A DNA stretch of 64,000 bases. Origin: Cellulomonas avistercoris. GTDB taxonomy: Bacteria; Actinomycetota; Actinomycetes; Actinomycetales; Cellulomonadaceae. Shown here in pieces: positions 1-8,501 of this stretch. The stretch lies in the NCBI RefSeq assembly GCF_014836445.1, contig NZ_JACSQV010000004.1, positions 62,001 through 126,000 of the forward strand. Reading direction: 5' to 3'. The notes under the pieces were generated by a model, which saw only the letters and a list, made by a program, of their open reading frames with translations, did no database searches and was not told the origin of the DNA. Every line of letters begins with the position of its first letter. The stretch's first letter is position 1. The position numbers and the translations under genes were made by a program.

Positions 1-132
1 ATCGTCGAGCTGCTCGCGCGTCAGACGCACGACTTCGGGGTCGCTACGGTGATGGTCACGCACGACCACGACGTGCTCGAGCACTGCGACCGCGTGCTCG
101 AGATGGTGGACGGACGCCTCGCGGCCGTCTGA
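1..132 (+). CDS. ABC transporter ATP-binding protein, C-terminal fragment
   Basis: The window opens inside a gene, and its last 43 codons are visible. They contain the typical end of an ABC ATPase: the H-loop context VMVTHDHDVLEHCDRVLEM followed by a short DGRLAAV tail. The histidine of VTHD is the switch residue that contacts the ATP gamma-phosphate. The short tail after the H-loop resembles LolD/MacB/FtsE-type ATPases of small exporters. A TetR-family gene follows after 15 bases and may control it. The substrate cannot be told from this fragment. Confidence 0.8.
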   Translation: MVELLARQTHDFGVATVMVTHDHDVLEHCDRVLEMVDGRLAAV

Positions 133-147
133 CGAACAGGAGGACGC

Positions 148-777
148 GTGCCACGCATCACGGCGCGCACGGTGCCCGAGCACCGCGAGGCCCAGCGCCG
201 AGCGATCCTCGACGCGACCCGCGAGCTGCTCGCGGCCGCACCCGACGTCGAGCCCACCTTCGCGGACGTCGCCGCGAAGGCGGGGCTCGCACGTCCGAGC
301 ATCTACCACTACTTCGCGTCACGGGAGGAGCTGTTCCGCGCGGTCGTCGTGGACGCCCTGCCGCGCTGGCGCGAGACGATCGCGCAGGCCACGAGCGCGC
401 ACGACGACCCCGCGGCCCGCATCGGCGCCTACGCGGACGCCAACCTCTCGCTCGTCGCGGACGGCGAGCACGCCGTCATCAGCGCGCTCGTGTCGTTCGA
501 CCCGCGGGCGCTCGCCGACCCGCGGATCGCCCAGATGCACGCCGAGCTGGTCGAGCCGCTCGTCGGCACGCTGCGGGACGCGCAGGTCGAGGACCCGGAG
601 GTCGTCGCGCAGCTCGTCAACGCCGTCGTGCAGCGCGCCGGCGCGATGATCGAGAGCGGCGCGGACGTGCCGACGGTCCGGCGTGCGGTGCGCACGCTGC
701 TGACCTCGACGGTCGCGGCAGGCGCCCCCGACGTCGGGGACGGCCGCGAGGGGGACGGGAACAGACGGGGCTCCTGA
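148..777 (+). CDS. TetR/AcrR family transcriptional regulator
   Basis: A 209-residue DNA-binding repressor. The helix-turn-helix lies at about residues 38-57, with the family hallmark PSIYHYFASREELF just after it. The rest is the variable helical ligand domain. The start is GTG, with a clear AGGAGG 4 bases upstream of the start region. It follows the ABC ATPase fragment by 15 bases and precedes an oxidoreductase by 16 bases, so all three may be one transcript. The likely role is control of the upstream exporter or the downstream enzyme; the effector is unknown. Confidence 0.88.
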   Translation: MPRITARTVPEHREAQRRAILDATRELLAAAPDVEPTFADVAAKAGLARPSIYHYFASREELFRAVVVDALPRWRETIAQATSAHDDPAARIGAYADANLSLVADGEHAVISALVSFDPRALADPRIAQMHAELVEPLVGTLRDAQVEDPEVVAQLVNAVVQRAGAMIESGADVPTVRRAVRTLLTSTVAAGAPDVGDGREGDGNRRGS

Positions 778-793
778 CGCCGTTGCGACCGGT

Positions 794-1717
794 ATGCGAG
801 CCATCACCTACGACCGCTTCGGCGGCAGCGACGTCCTGCAGCTCACCGACCAGCCGGAGCCCAAGGTCAGCTCCGACAGCGTCCTGGTGCGGGTGCGGGC
901 CGCGTCCGTGAACCCGGTGGACTGGAAGATCCGCGCCGGGTACCTCGACCAGATCATCGACACCGAGTTCCCCGCGATCCCGGGGTGGGACGTCGCGGGC
1001 GTCGTCGAGCGGCCGGGCCTGGACACCCCGGAGCTGGCGGCCGGCGACGAGGTCTACGGCTACGTCCGCAAGGACTGGCTGCACGGCGGGACGTTCGCCG
1101 AGCTGGTCTCGGCGCCCGTCCGGACGCTGGCGCGCAAGCCCGCGTCGCTGAGCTTCGAGGAGGCCGCCGCGGTGCCGCTCGCGGGTCTGACGGCGTACCA
1201 GACCATCGAGCGCGTCGGGGTGCGCGACGGGCAGACGGTGCTCGTGCACGCCGCGGCCGGGGGCGTCGGGCAGTTCGCGGTGCAGATCCTGCGGGCCCGG
1301 GGGGCGCGCGTCATCGGGACGGCGTCGGCGCGCAACCACGAGCACCTGCGCGGCCTGGGTGCCGAGCCGGTCGAGTACGGCGACGGCCTGGCCGAGCGCG
1401 TGCGCGCGCTCGCGCCGCAGGGCGTCGACGTCGTCCTCGACTACGGCTCCGACGACCTGGTGCCGACGACGCGCGCGGTCCTGGCCGACGGCGGCACGGT
1501 CGCGTCGATCGTCGACACCGCCGCGCGCGACGAGCTCGGCGGGCACTACGTGTGGGTGCGGCCGAGCACGGCGGACCTCGACGCGCTGACGGCGCTGATC
1601 GACGGCGGAGCGGTGAAGGTCGACGTGGCGCAGGTCTTCGACCTCGCGGACGCGGCCGCGGCGCACGACCTCGTGGCCGAGGGGCACGTGCGCGGCAAGG
1701 TCGTCGTGCGGGTCTGA
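794..1717 (+). CDS. NADP-dependent oxidoreductase, zinc-less MDR (quinone oxidoreductase-like) family
   Basis: A 307-residue medium-chain dehydrogenase/reductase. The N-terminal GroES-like domain covers about residues 1-115. The Rossmann nucleotide site is HAAAGGVGQ at about 152-160, the A/GxxGxxG pattern of quinone oxidoreductases. The zinc-ligand cysteines of alcohol dehydrogenases are absent, as expected for this subgroup, which reduces enones or quinones with NADPH. It starts 16 bases after the tetR stop, with no strong ribosome site of its own, which suggests translational coupling. The true substrate is unknown. Confidence 0.85.
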   Translation: MRAITYDRFGGSDVLQLTDQPEPKVSSDSVLVRVRAASVNPVDWKIRAGYLDQIIDTEFPAIPGWDVAGVVERPGLDTPELAAGDEVYGYVRKDWLHGGTFAELVSAPVRTLARKPASLSFEEAAAVPLAGLTAYQTIERVGVRDGQTVLVHAAAGGVGQFAVQILRARGARVIGTASARNHEHLRGLGAEPVEYGDGLAERVRALAPQGVDVVLDYGSDDLVPTTRAVLADGGTVASIVDTAARDELGGHYVWVRPSTADLDALTALIDGGAVKVDVAQVFDLADAAAAHDLVAEGHVRGKVVVRV

Positions 1718-1751
1718 CCGGCGGGACACGGCTTCTCGATCGAATGGCTTG

Positions 1752-1780
1752 AGGAATCGATCGTTGATCGATAGATTCCT
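1752..1780. promoter_or_regulatory. Imperfect 29-bp palindrome, likely operator of the DUF2975/HTH operon
   Basis: The arms AGGAATC and GATTCCT flank an inner ATCG/CGAT repeat; 12 of 14 base pairs match around position 1766. It lies 27 bases before the membrane-protein start and is much richer in A/T than its surroundings, as a promoter-operator would be. The small HTH regulator encoded by the same operon is the obvious candidate binder (inference). Confidence 0.55.
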
Positions 1781-1806
1781 CTCGTCACCCGATCGAGGAG
1801 CCTGTC

Positions 1807-2301
1807 ATGCGCAACCTCACCGTCCTCGCGCTGCGCGTCGTCATCGCGCTCGCGCTCGCCGGGTCCCTGTTCGTCCAGTGCGTCATGGCGCCGCTGCTGT
1901 GGATCGACCTCGTCGAGGCGGACGCCCCGCCGGGCGTCCGGGTCCCGTTCGTCGTCATCTTCGTCCTGGGCCTCGTGACGCTGCAGGTGTGCGCGGTCTG
2001 CGTATGGCGCCTGCTGACGATGGTGCGGCGCGAGGAGGTCTTCACCCCCGGCGCGTTCCGCTGGGTCGACGTCATCATCGGCGCGATCGCCGCGGCCGCC
2101 GTCCTGGTGTTCGGGCTCGCGGTCGTGCTCGCACCGGGGGAGCAGGTCGCGCCCGGCATCGTGCTGCTGATCTGCGGTGCGGCCCTCGTGCTCGGCGGCA
2201 TCGCGCTGATCGTCCTGCTGCTGCGGATGCTGCTCGCGCAGGCCGTCGACCGCGACCGCGAGGCCCGGCGCCTGCGCGACGAGCTCGACGAGGTGATCTG
2301 A
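1807..2301 (+). CDS. DUF2975 family membrane protein
   Basis: A 164-residue protein with four hydrophobic segments (roughly residues 7-30, 45-70, 85-110 and 115-140) and a charged C-terminal tail (DRDREARRLRDELDEV). This layout and the pairing with a YozG-like HTH regulator match the DUF2975 family, whose function is not established. The RBS-like GAGGAG lies just upstream. The stop overlaps the regulator start by one base (TGATG), so the two are translationally coupled. Confidence 0.8.
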   Translation: MRNLTVLALRVVIALALAGSLFVQCVMAPLLWIDLVEADAPPGVRVPFVVIFVLGLVTLQVCAVCVWRLLTMVRREEVFTPGAFRWVDVIIGAIAAAAVLVFGLAVVLAPGEQVAPGIVLLICGAALVLGGIALIVLLLRMLLAQAVDRDREARRLRDELDEVI

Positions 2302-2525
2302 TGCCGATCGTCGTGGACGTGGACGTCATGCTCGCGCGCCGCAAGATGTCCGTCGGGACGCTCGCCGAGCGCGTGGGCATCACGCCCGCCAACCTCGCGG
2401 TGCTCAAGAACGGGCGCGCCAAGGCCGTGCGCTTCACGACCCTGGCCGCGCTGTGCGAGGTGCTCGAGTGCCAGCCGGGCGACCTGCTGCGGTGGGAGCC
2501 GCACGGCGAGACCGACGCGACGTAG
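2301..2525 (+). CDS. Small Xre-family HTH regulator (YozG/YozM-like)
   Basis: A 74-residue single-domain Cro/C1-type DNA-binding protein. The motif is MSVGTLAERVGITPANLAVL followed by KNGRAKAVRFTTLAALCEVL and the CQPGDLL ending typical of the group. The arginine/lysine-rich loop follows the recognition helix. It is coupled to the DUF2975 gene by a one-base overlap. Pairs like this are common in Firmicutes and Actinobacteria; the regulator probably binds the palindrome upstream of the operon. Confidence 0.85.
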   Translation: MPIVVDVDVMLARRKMSVGTLAERVGITPANLAVLKNGRAKAVRFTTLAALCEVLECQPGDLLRWEPHGETDAT

Positions 2526-2565
2526 CCCTGCGTCGGTACCCTCGCCGGGTGGCGGAGGGGCACTC

Positions 2566-3129
2566 ATGGTCGACTACACGGCGCCGGGCGCGTACCAGCG
2601 CAGCACCGGCACCTTCTTCACCGTCCTGCAGCGACGCGCGGCGGCGCACGCGTCGGCCGCAGCACCGCGGGGCGGGCGCGTCCTCGACGTCGGCTGCGGG
2701 CCGGGCGTGCTCGTGCGGACGCTCGCGCGCCGACGCCCCGACCTGCGCGTCGACGGCGTGGACCTCACGCCGCAGATGGTCGAGCACGCCCGAGCCCTGC
2801 TTGCGCGCGCCGGGCTGGCGGACCGCACGCACGTCGTCGCCGGGGACGCCGCCGCGCTGCCTTACCCGGACGCGTCCTTCGACGCCGTGACCTCGACCAT
2901 GAGCTTCCACCACTGGTCGCCGCTGGGCGTCGCGGTCGGCGAGGTGCTGCGCGTGCTGCGCCCCACGGGCACGGCCTACCTCTACGACGTGGGCGTGGCG
3001 CCCTTCGACGGTGTGCGCGCCGCCGTCGCGGGTGTCCCGGGGTGGACGTGCGAGCGGGTGCTCGTACGGGGGATCGTGCTGCCGTCCGTCCTGTACCGGG
3101 GGGTGCGGCTGCGGCGCGTCACACCGTGA
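2566..3129 (+). CDS. Class I SAM-dependent methyltransferase
   Basis: A 187-residue Methyltransf_11/25-type enzyme. The SAM-binding motif I VLDVGCGPGVLV is at about residues 39-50, and the acidic motif II region is VDGVDLTPQMVEHAR. AALPYPDASFDAVTSTMSFHHW is the post-motif region with the aromatic signature. GGAGG lies 9 bases before the ATG. Its last 11 bases overlap the end of the convergent amylase gene. The acceptor substrate is unknown; no neighbouring pathway points to one. Confidence 0.85.
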   Translation: MVDYTAPGAYQRSTGTFFTVLQRRAAAHASAAAPRGGRVLDVGCGPGVLVRTLARRRPDLRVDGVDLTPQMVEHARALLARAGLADRTHVVAGDAAALPYPDASFDAVTSTMSFHHWSPLGVAVGEVLRVLRPTGTAYLYDVGVAPFDGVRAAVAGVPGWTCERVLVRGIVLPSVLYRGVRLRRVTP

Positions 3130-4360
3130 ACAGCACCCGCCCGTCGCCGTCCCGCACGACCGCGCGCGGCGCGTCCGTCACGTCGAGCTCGACGTGCAGC
3201 CGGTGCGCACCGTCCGCGGACGTCGAGGTGTACCGGTAGCGGGTGTTCGTCAGCTCGTCGGCGGAGGTCCGGGCGGTGTGCAGCCACGCGTGCTGCCGCC
3301 GCAGCGCGACGAGGCCCTGGTGCAGGTGGAGCACGCGCCGCTCGTCGTCGCCGAGGTCGTCGGGCGACGCGGGCAGGGCGGGCCGCACCGCGTCGTCACC
3401 GCCCTCGCGGTCCTCCTTGAGGCCCGTCCAGCCCAGCTCGTCGCCGTAGTACACCGACGGCACGCCGCCCACCGTCATGAGCACGACGTGCGCGAGCACC
3501 GCCGCCTGCGGGCCGACGCGCGTCGCGATGCGCGTGACGTCGTGGTTGCCGACGAACGTCTGCGGGACGAACGTGTCGAGCAGCGCGGCGTGCCGCGCCA
3601 GCGCGTGGTCCAGCTCCCAGAAGTTGCGGTCGAGCAGGCTGCTCCAGATCGCCTTCCACAGCTCGTACTGCGTCACCGAGTCCATGCCGGAGGCCGCGAC
3701 CACGCCCGCGTAGTCGCCGTGGATGACCTCCCCGACGATCCACGTGTCCGGGTGGTGCTCGCGCACCTGCGGCAGCACGCGCGCCCAGAACTCCGGCGGC
3801 ACGGTGTACGCGGCGTCGAGGCGCCAGCCGTCGGCACCGCGCGCGAGCCAGTGGGTCATGACGTCGACGACGTACGCCGCCACCGCCGGGTCGTCGTGGT
3901 TCAGCGCGACGAGCGCGCGGTGCCCCTCGAAGTCGGCCGTGCGCGGGCCGTCGGGGTGGTCCCAGTCGACGCGCAGGAAGCCCGCGCGCGGGCCGTCGCG
4001 ACCCTCCGCGAGCACCTGCGCGACCAGCGGGTGCTCGGCGCCGACGTGGTTGAACACGCCGTCGAGCAGCACCCGCAGGCCGCGCTCGTGGGCCGCGGCG
4101 ACGAGCGCGTCGAAGTCCTCGTCCGTGCCCAGGCGGGGGTCGATGCGCAGGTGGTCCGTGGTGTCGTAGCCGTGGGCCGACGACGCGAACACCGGGCCCA
4201 GCAGGACGCCGTTGGTGCCCAGGCGCTGGACGTGGTCGAGCCAGGGGACCAGGCGGTCCAGCCGGTGCGCCGCGGGGTCGACGTCCGGCGTGCGGATCGG
4301 CGCCCCGACCGCACCCAGCGGGTAGACGTGCCACCAGATCGCGTGCTCGGTCCAGCCCAT
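3119..4360 (-). CDS. GH13 alpha-amylase family glycosidase
   Basis: A 413-residue cytoplasmic enzyme without signal peptide. All four GH13 catalytic regions are visible: DGVFNH (100-105), GWRLDAA with the nucleophile D182, VGEV with the acid/base E211, and GNHD with the transition-state aspartate D274. It has the (beta/alpha)8 barrel and a short C-terminal beta domain. Length and sequence resemble the small neopullulanase/trehalose-synthase-like intracellular GH13 enzymes that cleave or rearrange alpha-glucans. The exact substrate is open. The 3-prime end overlaps the methyltransferase gene tail to tail. Confidence 0.88.
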   Translation of the reverse strand: MGWTEHAIWWHVYPLGAVGAPIRTPDVDPAAHRLDRLVPWLDHVQRLGTNGVLLGPVFASSAHGYDTTDHLRIDPRLGTDEDFDALVAAAHERGLRVLLDGVFNHVGAEHPLVAQVLAEGRDGPRAGFLRVDWDHPDGPRTADFEGHRALVALNHDDPAVAAYVVDVMTHWLARGADGWRLDAAYTVPPEFWARVLPQVREHHPDTWIVGEVIHGDYAGVVAASGMDSVTQYELWKAIWSSLLDRNFWELDHALARHAALLDTFVPQTFVGNHDVTRIATRVGPQAAVLAHVVLMTVGGVPSVYYGDELGWTGLKEDREGGDDAVRPALPASPDDLGDDERRVLHLHQGLVALRRQHAWLHTARTSADELTNTRYRYTSTSADGAHRLHVELDVTDAPRAVVRDGDGRVLFTV

Positions 4361-4424
4361 GACGCCTCCCCGGTGATCGACTCCGACGTCCGAGGCTAGA
4401 GGACCCCGCGGCGCCCGCCCGCCG

Positions 4425-5255
4425 TCACGTGCGCGGGACGAACGGCAGGATCTGCTCCGCGCCCCCGTCGACCACGAGGCACGACGCCTCGGGCACCTCG
4501 AGCCACGCGCCGCGCAGCTCGCCGAGCGGCTCGGAGACGATCAGCCGGGTGTCGTCGGCCAGGCCGCGCAGCGCCGGGTGGTCCGGGTAGTGCTGGCGCA
4601 GCACGGAGACGTCGGCGTTGCGGAACAGCGTGCGGCTGCGTCCCTCGGAGGAGTACCGGACGGCCCACATCCGCTGCCCGTCGGTCACCGCGACCGTGCC
4701 CTGGAACGGGAAGCCGACGCCGTGCTCCCGGCCCGTCCTCTCGACCAGGCCGACCGCGGCGGCGAGCGCGGCGGGCGGGTCGTCGGTGAGTCCGAAGGTC
4801 AGGGCCAGGTGGAAGACCGTCTCGGAGTCGGTCGTGCCGGCGATGTCCGCGAACAGCGACGGGTCGACCTCGAGCTGCAGGTCGCGCTTGAGCTCGGGGA
4901 ACCGGTCGACGGCCCCGTTGTGCATGAACAGCCAGCCGTCGTGGCGGAACGGGTGGCAGTTGGTCACCTGGACCGCGGAGCCGCTGGTGGCGCGCACGTG
5001 CGCGAAGACCGTGCCGGAGCGGACGTGACGCGCGAGCTCCCGCAGGTTCGGGTCGCTCCAGGCCGGCTCGGTGCTGCGGAAGATGCCGGGCTCCGGGGCG
5101 TGGCCGTCGTACCAGCCGACGCCGAACCCGTCGCCGTTGGTCGGCTCGGCACCCATCCTGCTGTGCAGGCTCTGCAGCACGAGCGAGTTCGCCGGCTTGT
5201 AGAGCAGGTCGTCGAGCGTCACCGGTGCCCCGGAGTACGCCAGCCATCGGCACAT
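4425..5255 (-). CDS. Class II glutamine amidotransferase (YafJ/EgtC-like)
   Basis: A 276-residue Ntn-type amidohydrolase. The protein starts MCRWLAYSGAP; cleavage of Met exposes Cys2 as the N-terminal nucleophile, which fixes the start at 5255. Further conserved segments are GAEPTNGDGFGVGWY, FAHVRATSG and the glutamine-site NCHPFRHDGWLFMHNG. Stand-alone domains like this (YafJ, and EgtC of ergothioneine synthesis) hydrolyse gamma-glutamyl amides. There are no egt genes nearby, so a general YafJ-like role is the safer call. Confidence 0.87.
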   Translation of the reverse strand: MCRWLAYSGAPVTLDDLLYKPANSLVLQSLHSRMGAEPTNGDGFGVGWYDGHAPEPGIFRSTEPAWSDPNLRELARHVRSGTVFAHVRATSGSAVQVTNCHPFRHDGWLFMHNGAVDRFPELKRDLQLEVDPSLFADIAGTTDSETVFHLALTFGLTDDPPAALAAAVGLVERTGREHGVGFPFQGTVAVTDGQRMWAVRYSSEGRSRTLFRNADVSVLRQHYPDHPALRGLADDTRLIVSEPLGELRGAWLEVPEASCLVVDGGAEQILPFVPRT

Positions 5256-5341
5256 GTCGGCCCCCCTCGCCGCGGCCCGCACGTCGCGCGACCCCCCGAC
5301 CACCTTGCGCCGCCGGGGCGACGGGCGCCAGGGGACCGCGG

Positions 5342-6478
5342 TCAGTCGCCCAGCCCGGTGCCCACCTGCCGCGCCGCCGCGATCCACGCGTGGTCCGGCG
5401 GGACGAGCTTGACCTTGCCCGCGACCTCGGAGAGCGGCACGGGCACAGCCTCGTCACCGCGGGCCGCCACCATGACGCCGAACTCGCCGCGGTCCACGAG
5501 GTTCGCGGCAGCCGCACCCAGGCGCGTCGCGAGCAGCCGGTCCGCGGCGCACGGCGTGCCGCCGCGCTGCACGTACCCCAGGATCGTCACGCGCGTCTCG
5601 AGGCGGGTCGCCGCCTCGAGCTCGCGCGCGAGCTTGAACGTGTGCTCGCGCTGCGCGTCCTCGACGTGGGCCAGGTGCTTCTTGGCCGCACGTCGCGACT
5701 CGGGGGTCTTCGCGGACTTCACGAGGAGCTGCGCGGCCTCGTAGTCGGCGGTGTCCTCGACGTCCCGCGCGCCCTCGGCGACCGCGACGACCGAGAACGA
5801 CGAGCCGCGGGACATGCGCCGACGGATCGTCTCCGCGACGGCCTCGATCGTGTACGGGATCTCGGGGATGAGGATGATGTCGGCGCCGCCGGCGATCCCC
5901 GACGCGAGCGTGAGCCAGCCGGCCCGGTGGCCCATGATCTCCGTGAGGATGATCCGGTGGTGGCTGTGCGCGGTCGAGTGCACGCGGTCCACGGCCTCGG
6001 TGGCGATCTCGGTGGCCGTCGCGAACCCGAACGACGTGTCCGTCGCGGCGATGTCGTTGTCGATCGTCTTGGGCAGGTGGATGACGTTCAGCCCAGCGTC
6101 GACCAGCCGCATCGCGTTCTTCGCCGTCCCGCCGCCGCCCAGCATGATGAGCGCGTCCAGGCCCAGCTCGCGGTAGTTCTCGACGACCGTCGGCACCATG
6201 TCCTGCGGCTCGCCGCCGTCCACGGAGTAGCGGTGGACCTTGTCGCGGCTCGTCCCCAGGATCGTCCCGCCGACCGTGAGGATCCCGGACAGCGCCTTGC
6301 CGTCCAGCTCGACGTAGCGGTTCTCGACCAGGCCCGTCACGCCGTCGCGGAACCCGAACAGCTCCATGCCGTGGTGCCCGATCGCGGTCTTGCCGAACCC
6401 GCGGATCGCCGCGTTGAGGCCGGGGCTGTCGCCGCCCGCCGTGAGGATCCCGACCCGCTTCGCCCTGGTCCGCGTCAT
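5342..6478 (-). CDS. 6-phosphofructokinase, variant active-site subgroup
   Basis: A 378-residue PfkA-family enzyme phosphorylating fructose 6-phosphate. Visible motifs are [13 protein letters not shown] (15-27), PKTIDND with the catalytic aspartate (136-142), EIMGHRAGW (180-188) and an effector/substrate end. Two features are unusual. The phosphoryl-donor loop, GGDG(S/T) in ATP enzymes, reads GGGGT (114-118). The residue before TIDND is lysine, as in PPi-dependent enzymes, not glycine. Donor specificity (ATP, PPi or both) is therefore uncertain. The ATG at 6478 gives the canonical N-terminus [19 protein letters not shown]. Confidence 0.85.
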   Translation of the reverse strand: MTRTRAKRVGILTAGGDSPGLNAAIRGFGKTAIGHHGMELFGFRDGVTGLVENRYVELDGKALSGILTVGGTILGTSRDKVHRYSVDGGEPQDMVPTVVENYRELGLDALIMLGGGGTAKNAMRLVDAGLNVIHLPKTIDNDIAATDTSFGFATATEIATEAVDRVHSTAHSHHRIILTEIMGHRAGWLTLASGIAGGADIILIPEIPYTIEAVAETIRRRMSRGSSFSVVAVAEGARDVEDTADYEAAQLLVKSAKTPESRRAAKKHLAHVEDAQREHTFKLARELEAATRLETRVTILGYVQRGGTPCAADRLLATRLGAAAANLVDRGEFGVMVAARGDEAVPVPLSEVAGKVKLVPPDHAWIAAARQVGTGLGD

Positions 6479-6560
6479 GCCGCCTCCGGTGCCGGGCCGG
6501 CGGGGGCCGACCGTGTGCCGACAGTGTCCTGGGCCGCGGGGGTGGCGCACAACGCGGCGT

Positions 6561-6701
6561 GTCGCAGCCGGGTCGCACGGCGCGCGTCACCGGTACGTCG
6601 TGGTGGTGTCGTGCCCGCGTCGCACACGGGTCCCGGCCGCGTCGCACGCGATCGTCCCGGCGTCGTCACGGCGTCACGGCGGCGTGGCGACGCCGTCACG
6701 G
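6561..6701. promoter_or_regulatory. Direct heptamer repeats, possible BTAD/SARP-regulator binding region
   Basis: Between pfk and the BTAD-regulator gene (a 276-base gap) the heptamer GTCGCA(C/G) recurs at 6561, 6572, 6619 and 6641, and GTCACGG at 6665, 6673 and 6695. The steps 6561-6572 (11), 6619-6641 (22) and 6673-6695 (22) equal one or two helical turns. That is the spacing known for SARP-type activators. High GC makes chance repeats likelier, so this is tentative. Confidence 0.35.
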
Positions 6702-6754
6702 CCGCCGGAGATCCGGCTGTCCCGGGCACGTCGAGACCCCGCAGCGTGGGCGCG

Positions 6755-7549
6755 TCAGTGCGGCGCGGTGCGACGGGGTGCGGGACGGGCCGAGTACTGC
6801 CCGATGAGCGTCGTCACCCGCAGGCCCGGCGCGATGCCGAGCTCACGCTCGAGCAGCACGCGGTATCTCTCGTACTGGGCGAGGGCCTGGGCGACGTTGC
6901 CCTGGCGCAGGTGGATCTCGATCATCAGCTGCTGCGCGCTCTCGCGGAGCGGGTCCTGCTCGATGACGTGCAGCGCGAACGGCAGCGCCTCGGCCACCCG
7001 ACCGGCCGCGAGCAGACGGCTGGTGACCGCCTCGTACGCCTGCGCCTGGAGCATCTGCAGGCGCGTGCGGTGCAGGTCCAGCCACGGCTCGTCCCAGCCG
7101 GGGAGGAGGTCGCGTCCGGCGCCCCGCGGCGTCACGACGCGTTCGACCAGCGAGACGGCACCGGGGGAGATCGACTCGAGCGCCCACGCGGTCACCACGT
7201 CGACGTCCACCCGCACCCGGTCGTGCAGCTCGAGGACCGAGCCGTCGACCGCGACGAAGTCCGGCGAGACGTGCTGGAGACGCCACAGGAGCGTGCGCAG
7301 GTCCGACGCCGCGCGCGTCGCCTCCTGGTCCGGCCACAGCGCGGCCGCGACCTGCTTGCGGCTCGTGGCACCGTGCAGCGCGAGGTAGGCGAGGCCGCGC
7401 TGCACGCTCGACGGGAAGACCAGCAGCGCGCGGCCCGTCCGGGCGCGGAACGCGCCGAGCAGCTGGAGGGTCGGCGGAGCGAGCGCCGGCTCCGCGTCGG
7501 CGACGCCTGTCACACGCGTCCGAGGGGGCGCAGGGCGGTCCGGGGCCAC
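6755..7549 (-). CDS. BTAD-domain transcriptional regulator (AfsR/SARP-like)
   Basis: A 264-residue protein with an N-terminal OmpR-type winged helix (about residues 25-105, including TSRKQVAAALWP) and a bacterial transcriptional activation domain of TPR-like helices (about 110-255; GWDEPWLDLHRTRLQ, LRESAQQLMIEIHL, ALAQYERYRVLLERELG). SARP proteins activate by binding direct repeats beside the -35 element. The start is GTG. It lies downstream of and in the same direction as the three-gene small-protein operon, from which a hairpin separates it, and upstream of pfk. The target is unknown. Confidence 0.85.
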   Translation of the reverse strand: MAPDRPAPPRTRVTGVADAEPALAPPTLQLLGAFRARTGRALLVFPSSVQRGLAYLALHGATSRKQVAAALWPDQEATRAASDLRTLLWRLQHVSPDFVAVDGSVLELHDRVRVDVDVVTAWALESISPGAVSLVERVVTPRGAGRDLLPGWDEPWLDLHRTRLQMLQAQAYEAVTSRLLAAGRVAEALPFALHVIEQDPLRESAQQLMIEIHLRQGNVAQALAQYERYRVLLERELGIAPGLRVTTLIGQYSARPAPRRTAPH

Positions 7550-7730
7550 GTCGGCCGCTCGTCCTGCCCGCGCACCTGGTCCCTATGCATGGTGCCCCTG
7601 CACGCCGCCCCCTGTCAGGTCCCCCGAACCCTGCTCCGGTTGTACCGCATGGCGCCACGCCCTGGGGCGTCGGACACACCGGGCGCGCGTGGGGGAGCGG
7701 GTGAGGCTCGCGGCCGTGCCGGCACGCGCA

Positions 7731-7769
7731 GCAGCGCCCGGCCGACGGGGGGCGTCGACCGGGCGCTGC
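7731..7769 (-). terminator. Hairpin terminator after the small-protein operon
   Basis: GCAGCGCCCGG (7731-7741) pairs perfectly with CCGGGCGCTGC (7759-7769) across a 17-base loop. It sits 23 bases beyond the stop of the last small-protein gene on the minus strand. There is no T-tract, which is common in high-GC actinobacteria. Confidence 0.6.
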
Positions 7770-7792
7770 GGCTCAGGGTTGGTGGGAGCGGC

Positions 7793-8029
7793 TCAGCTGT
7801 GCGGCTTGACCTCGAGCCGGGCGGTCCGGATGTCCGGGGGGACCGCGAGCGCGTGCTTCTGGGCCCAGGACGTCACCTTCGCCTCGAGGTCGTCGAGAGC
7901 CTCGGCCTCCTCCCTCGCGGAGTAGTTGTTCCCGATCATGCCGACCTGCGCGGACTTGAACTGCTTGCCCGCCGCGCCGAAGAAGTAGTGGGCGACGAGG
8001 TACTTCTTCTTGTCCTTGTTCTTGTTCAT
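7793..8029 (-). CDS. Hypothetical small protein, third gene of unknown operon
   Basis: A 78-residue soluble protein beginning MNKNKDKKKYLVAHYFF and ending in VKPHS. It is lysine-rich at the N-terminus, then mixed helical (SAREEAEALDDLEAKVTSWAQ). No family is recognised. The ribosome site AAGGAG lies 8 bases before the ATG, and codon bias matches real genes here. It is the last of three minus-strand genes, each with its own strong ribosome site, followed by a hairpin. The lysine/asparagine-rich start is unlike the rest of this window. Confidence 0.65.
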   Translation of the reverse strand: MNKNKDKKKYLVAHYFFGAAGKQFKSAQVGMIGNNYSAREEAEALDDLEAKVTSWAQKHALAVPPDIRTARLEVKPHS

Positions 8030-8108
8030 GGTGTGCTCCTTCTCGAGGGATTGTTCTCCGGGAGCCGTGCCGACGCGCCCGTGCCTGACGCGCCGGCACG
8101 GTGGTCGA

Positions 8109-8429
8109 TCAGGTGAGGTCGACGTGGAAGCTCTGCGTGACGCCGTGGACGCCGTACGCCCCCGTCTGGTCGTTCGACGCGAACTTCACGAACTTCTCGG
8201 CCGCGACGGTGCGGCCCAGGACCGCGTCGACGACCGGCCGGACCAGCGTGCCCTCGTCGATCTTGAGCGTGGTCAGGTCGATCGTGCGGGACTGGCCGAC
8301 GGGGTAGTTGTCGGTCCAGGCCGTGCGCGTGGTCTGGCCGTCGTCGTCGATGTACTCGACCCCGACGGACATGACGAACGCGGCGAGGTTGGTGACGGTG
8401 ATGCGCTGGACGGCTCGCATGGTGCTCAT
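8109..8429 (-). CDS. Hypothetical beta-rich protein, second gene of unknown operon
   Basis: A 106-residue protein with no signal peptide. Alternating hydrophobic stretches (MRAVQRITVTNLAAFVMSVG, EYIDDDGQTTRT, NYPVGQSRTIDLTTLKI) suggest a beta-sandwich. The C-terminus KFVKFASNDQTGAYGVHGVT looks like a ligand- or partner-binding loop. AGGAGGACC precedes the ATG. No family is recognised. It probably works with its two neighbours, since the three are closely spaced on one strand. Confidence 0.65.
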   Translation of the reverse strand: MSTMRAVQRITVTNLAAFVMSVGVEYIDDDGQTTRTAWTDNYPVGQSRTIDLTTLKIDEGTLVRPVVDAVLGRTVAAEKFVKFASNDQTGAYGVHGVTQSFHVDLT

Positions 8430-8501
8430 GGGTGGTCCTCCTGTGGTGGTGGAGCGGCCGGTCCGCGGGCGCGGCCCGGCGGTCGTGCTGGTCGGTCCGG
8501 C

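Noticed and set aside
5225..8116. 963-codon plus-strand open frame
   Set aside because: It crosses four real minus-strand genes and has only composition-driven residues; stops are rare in this GC-rich DNA.
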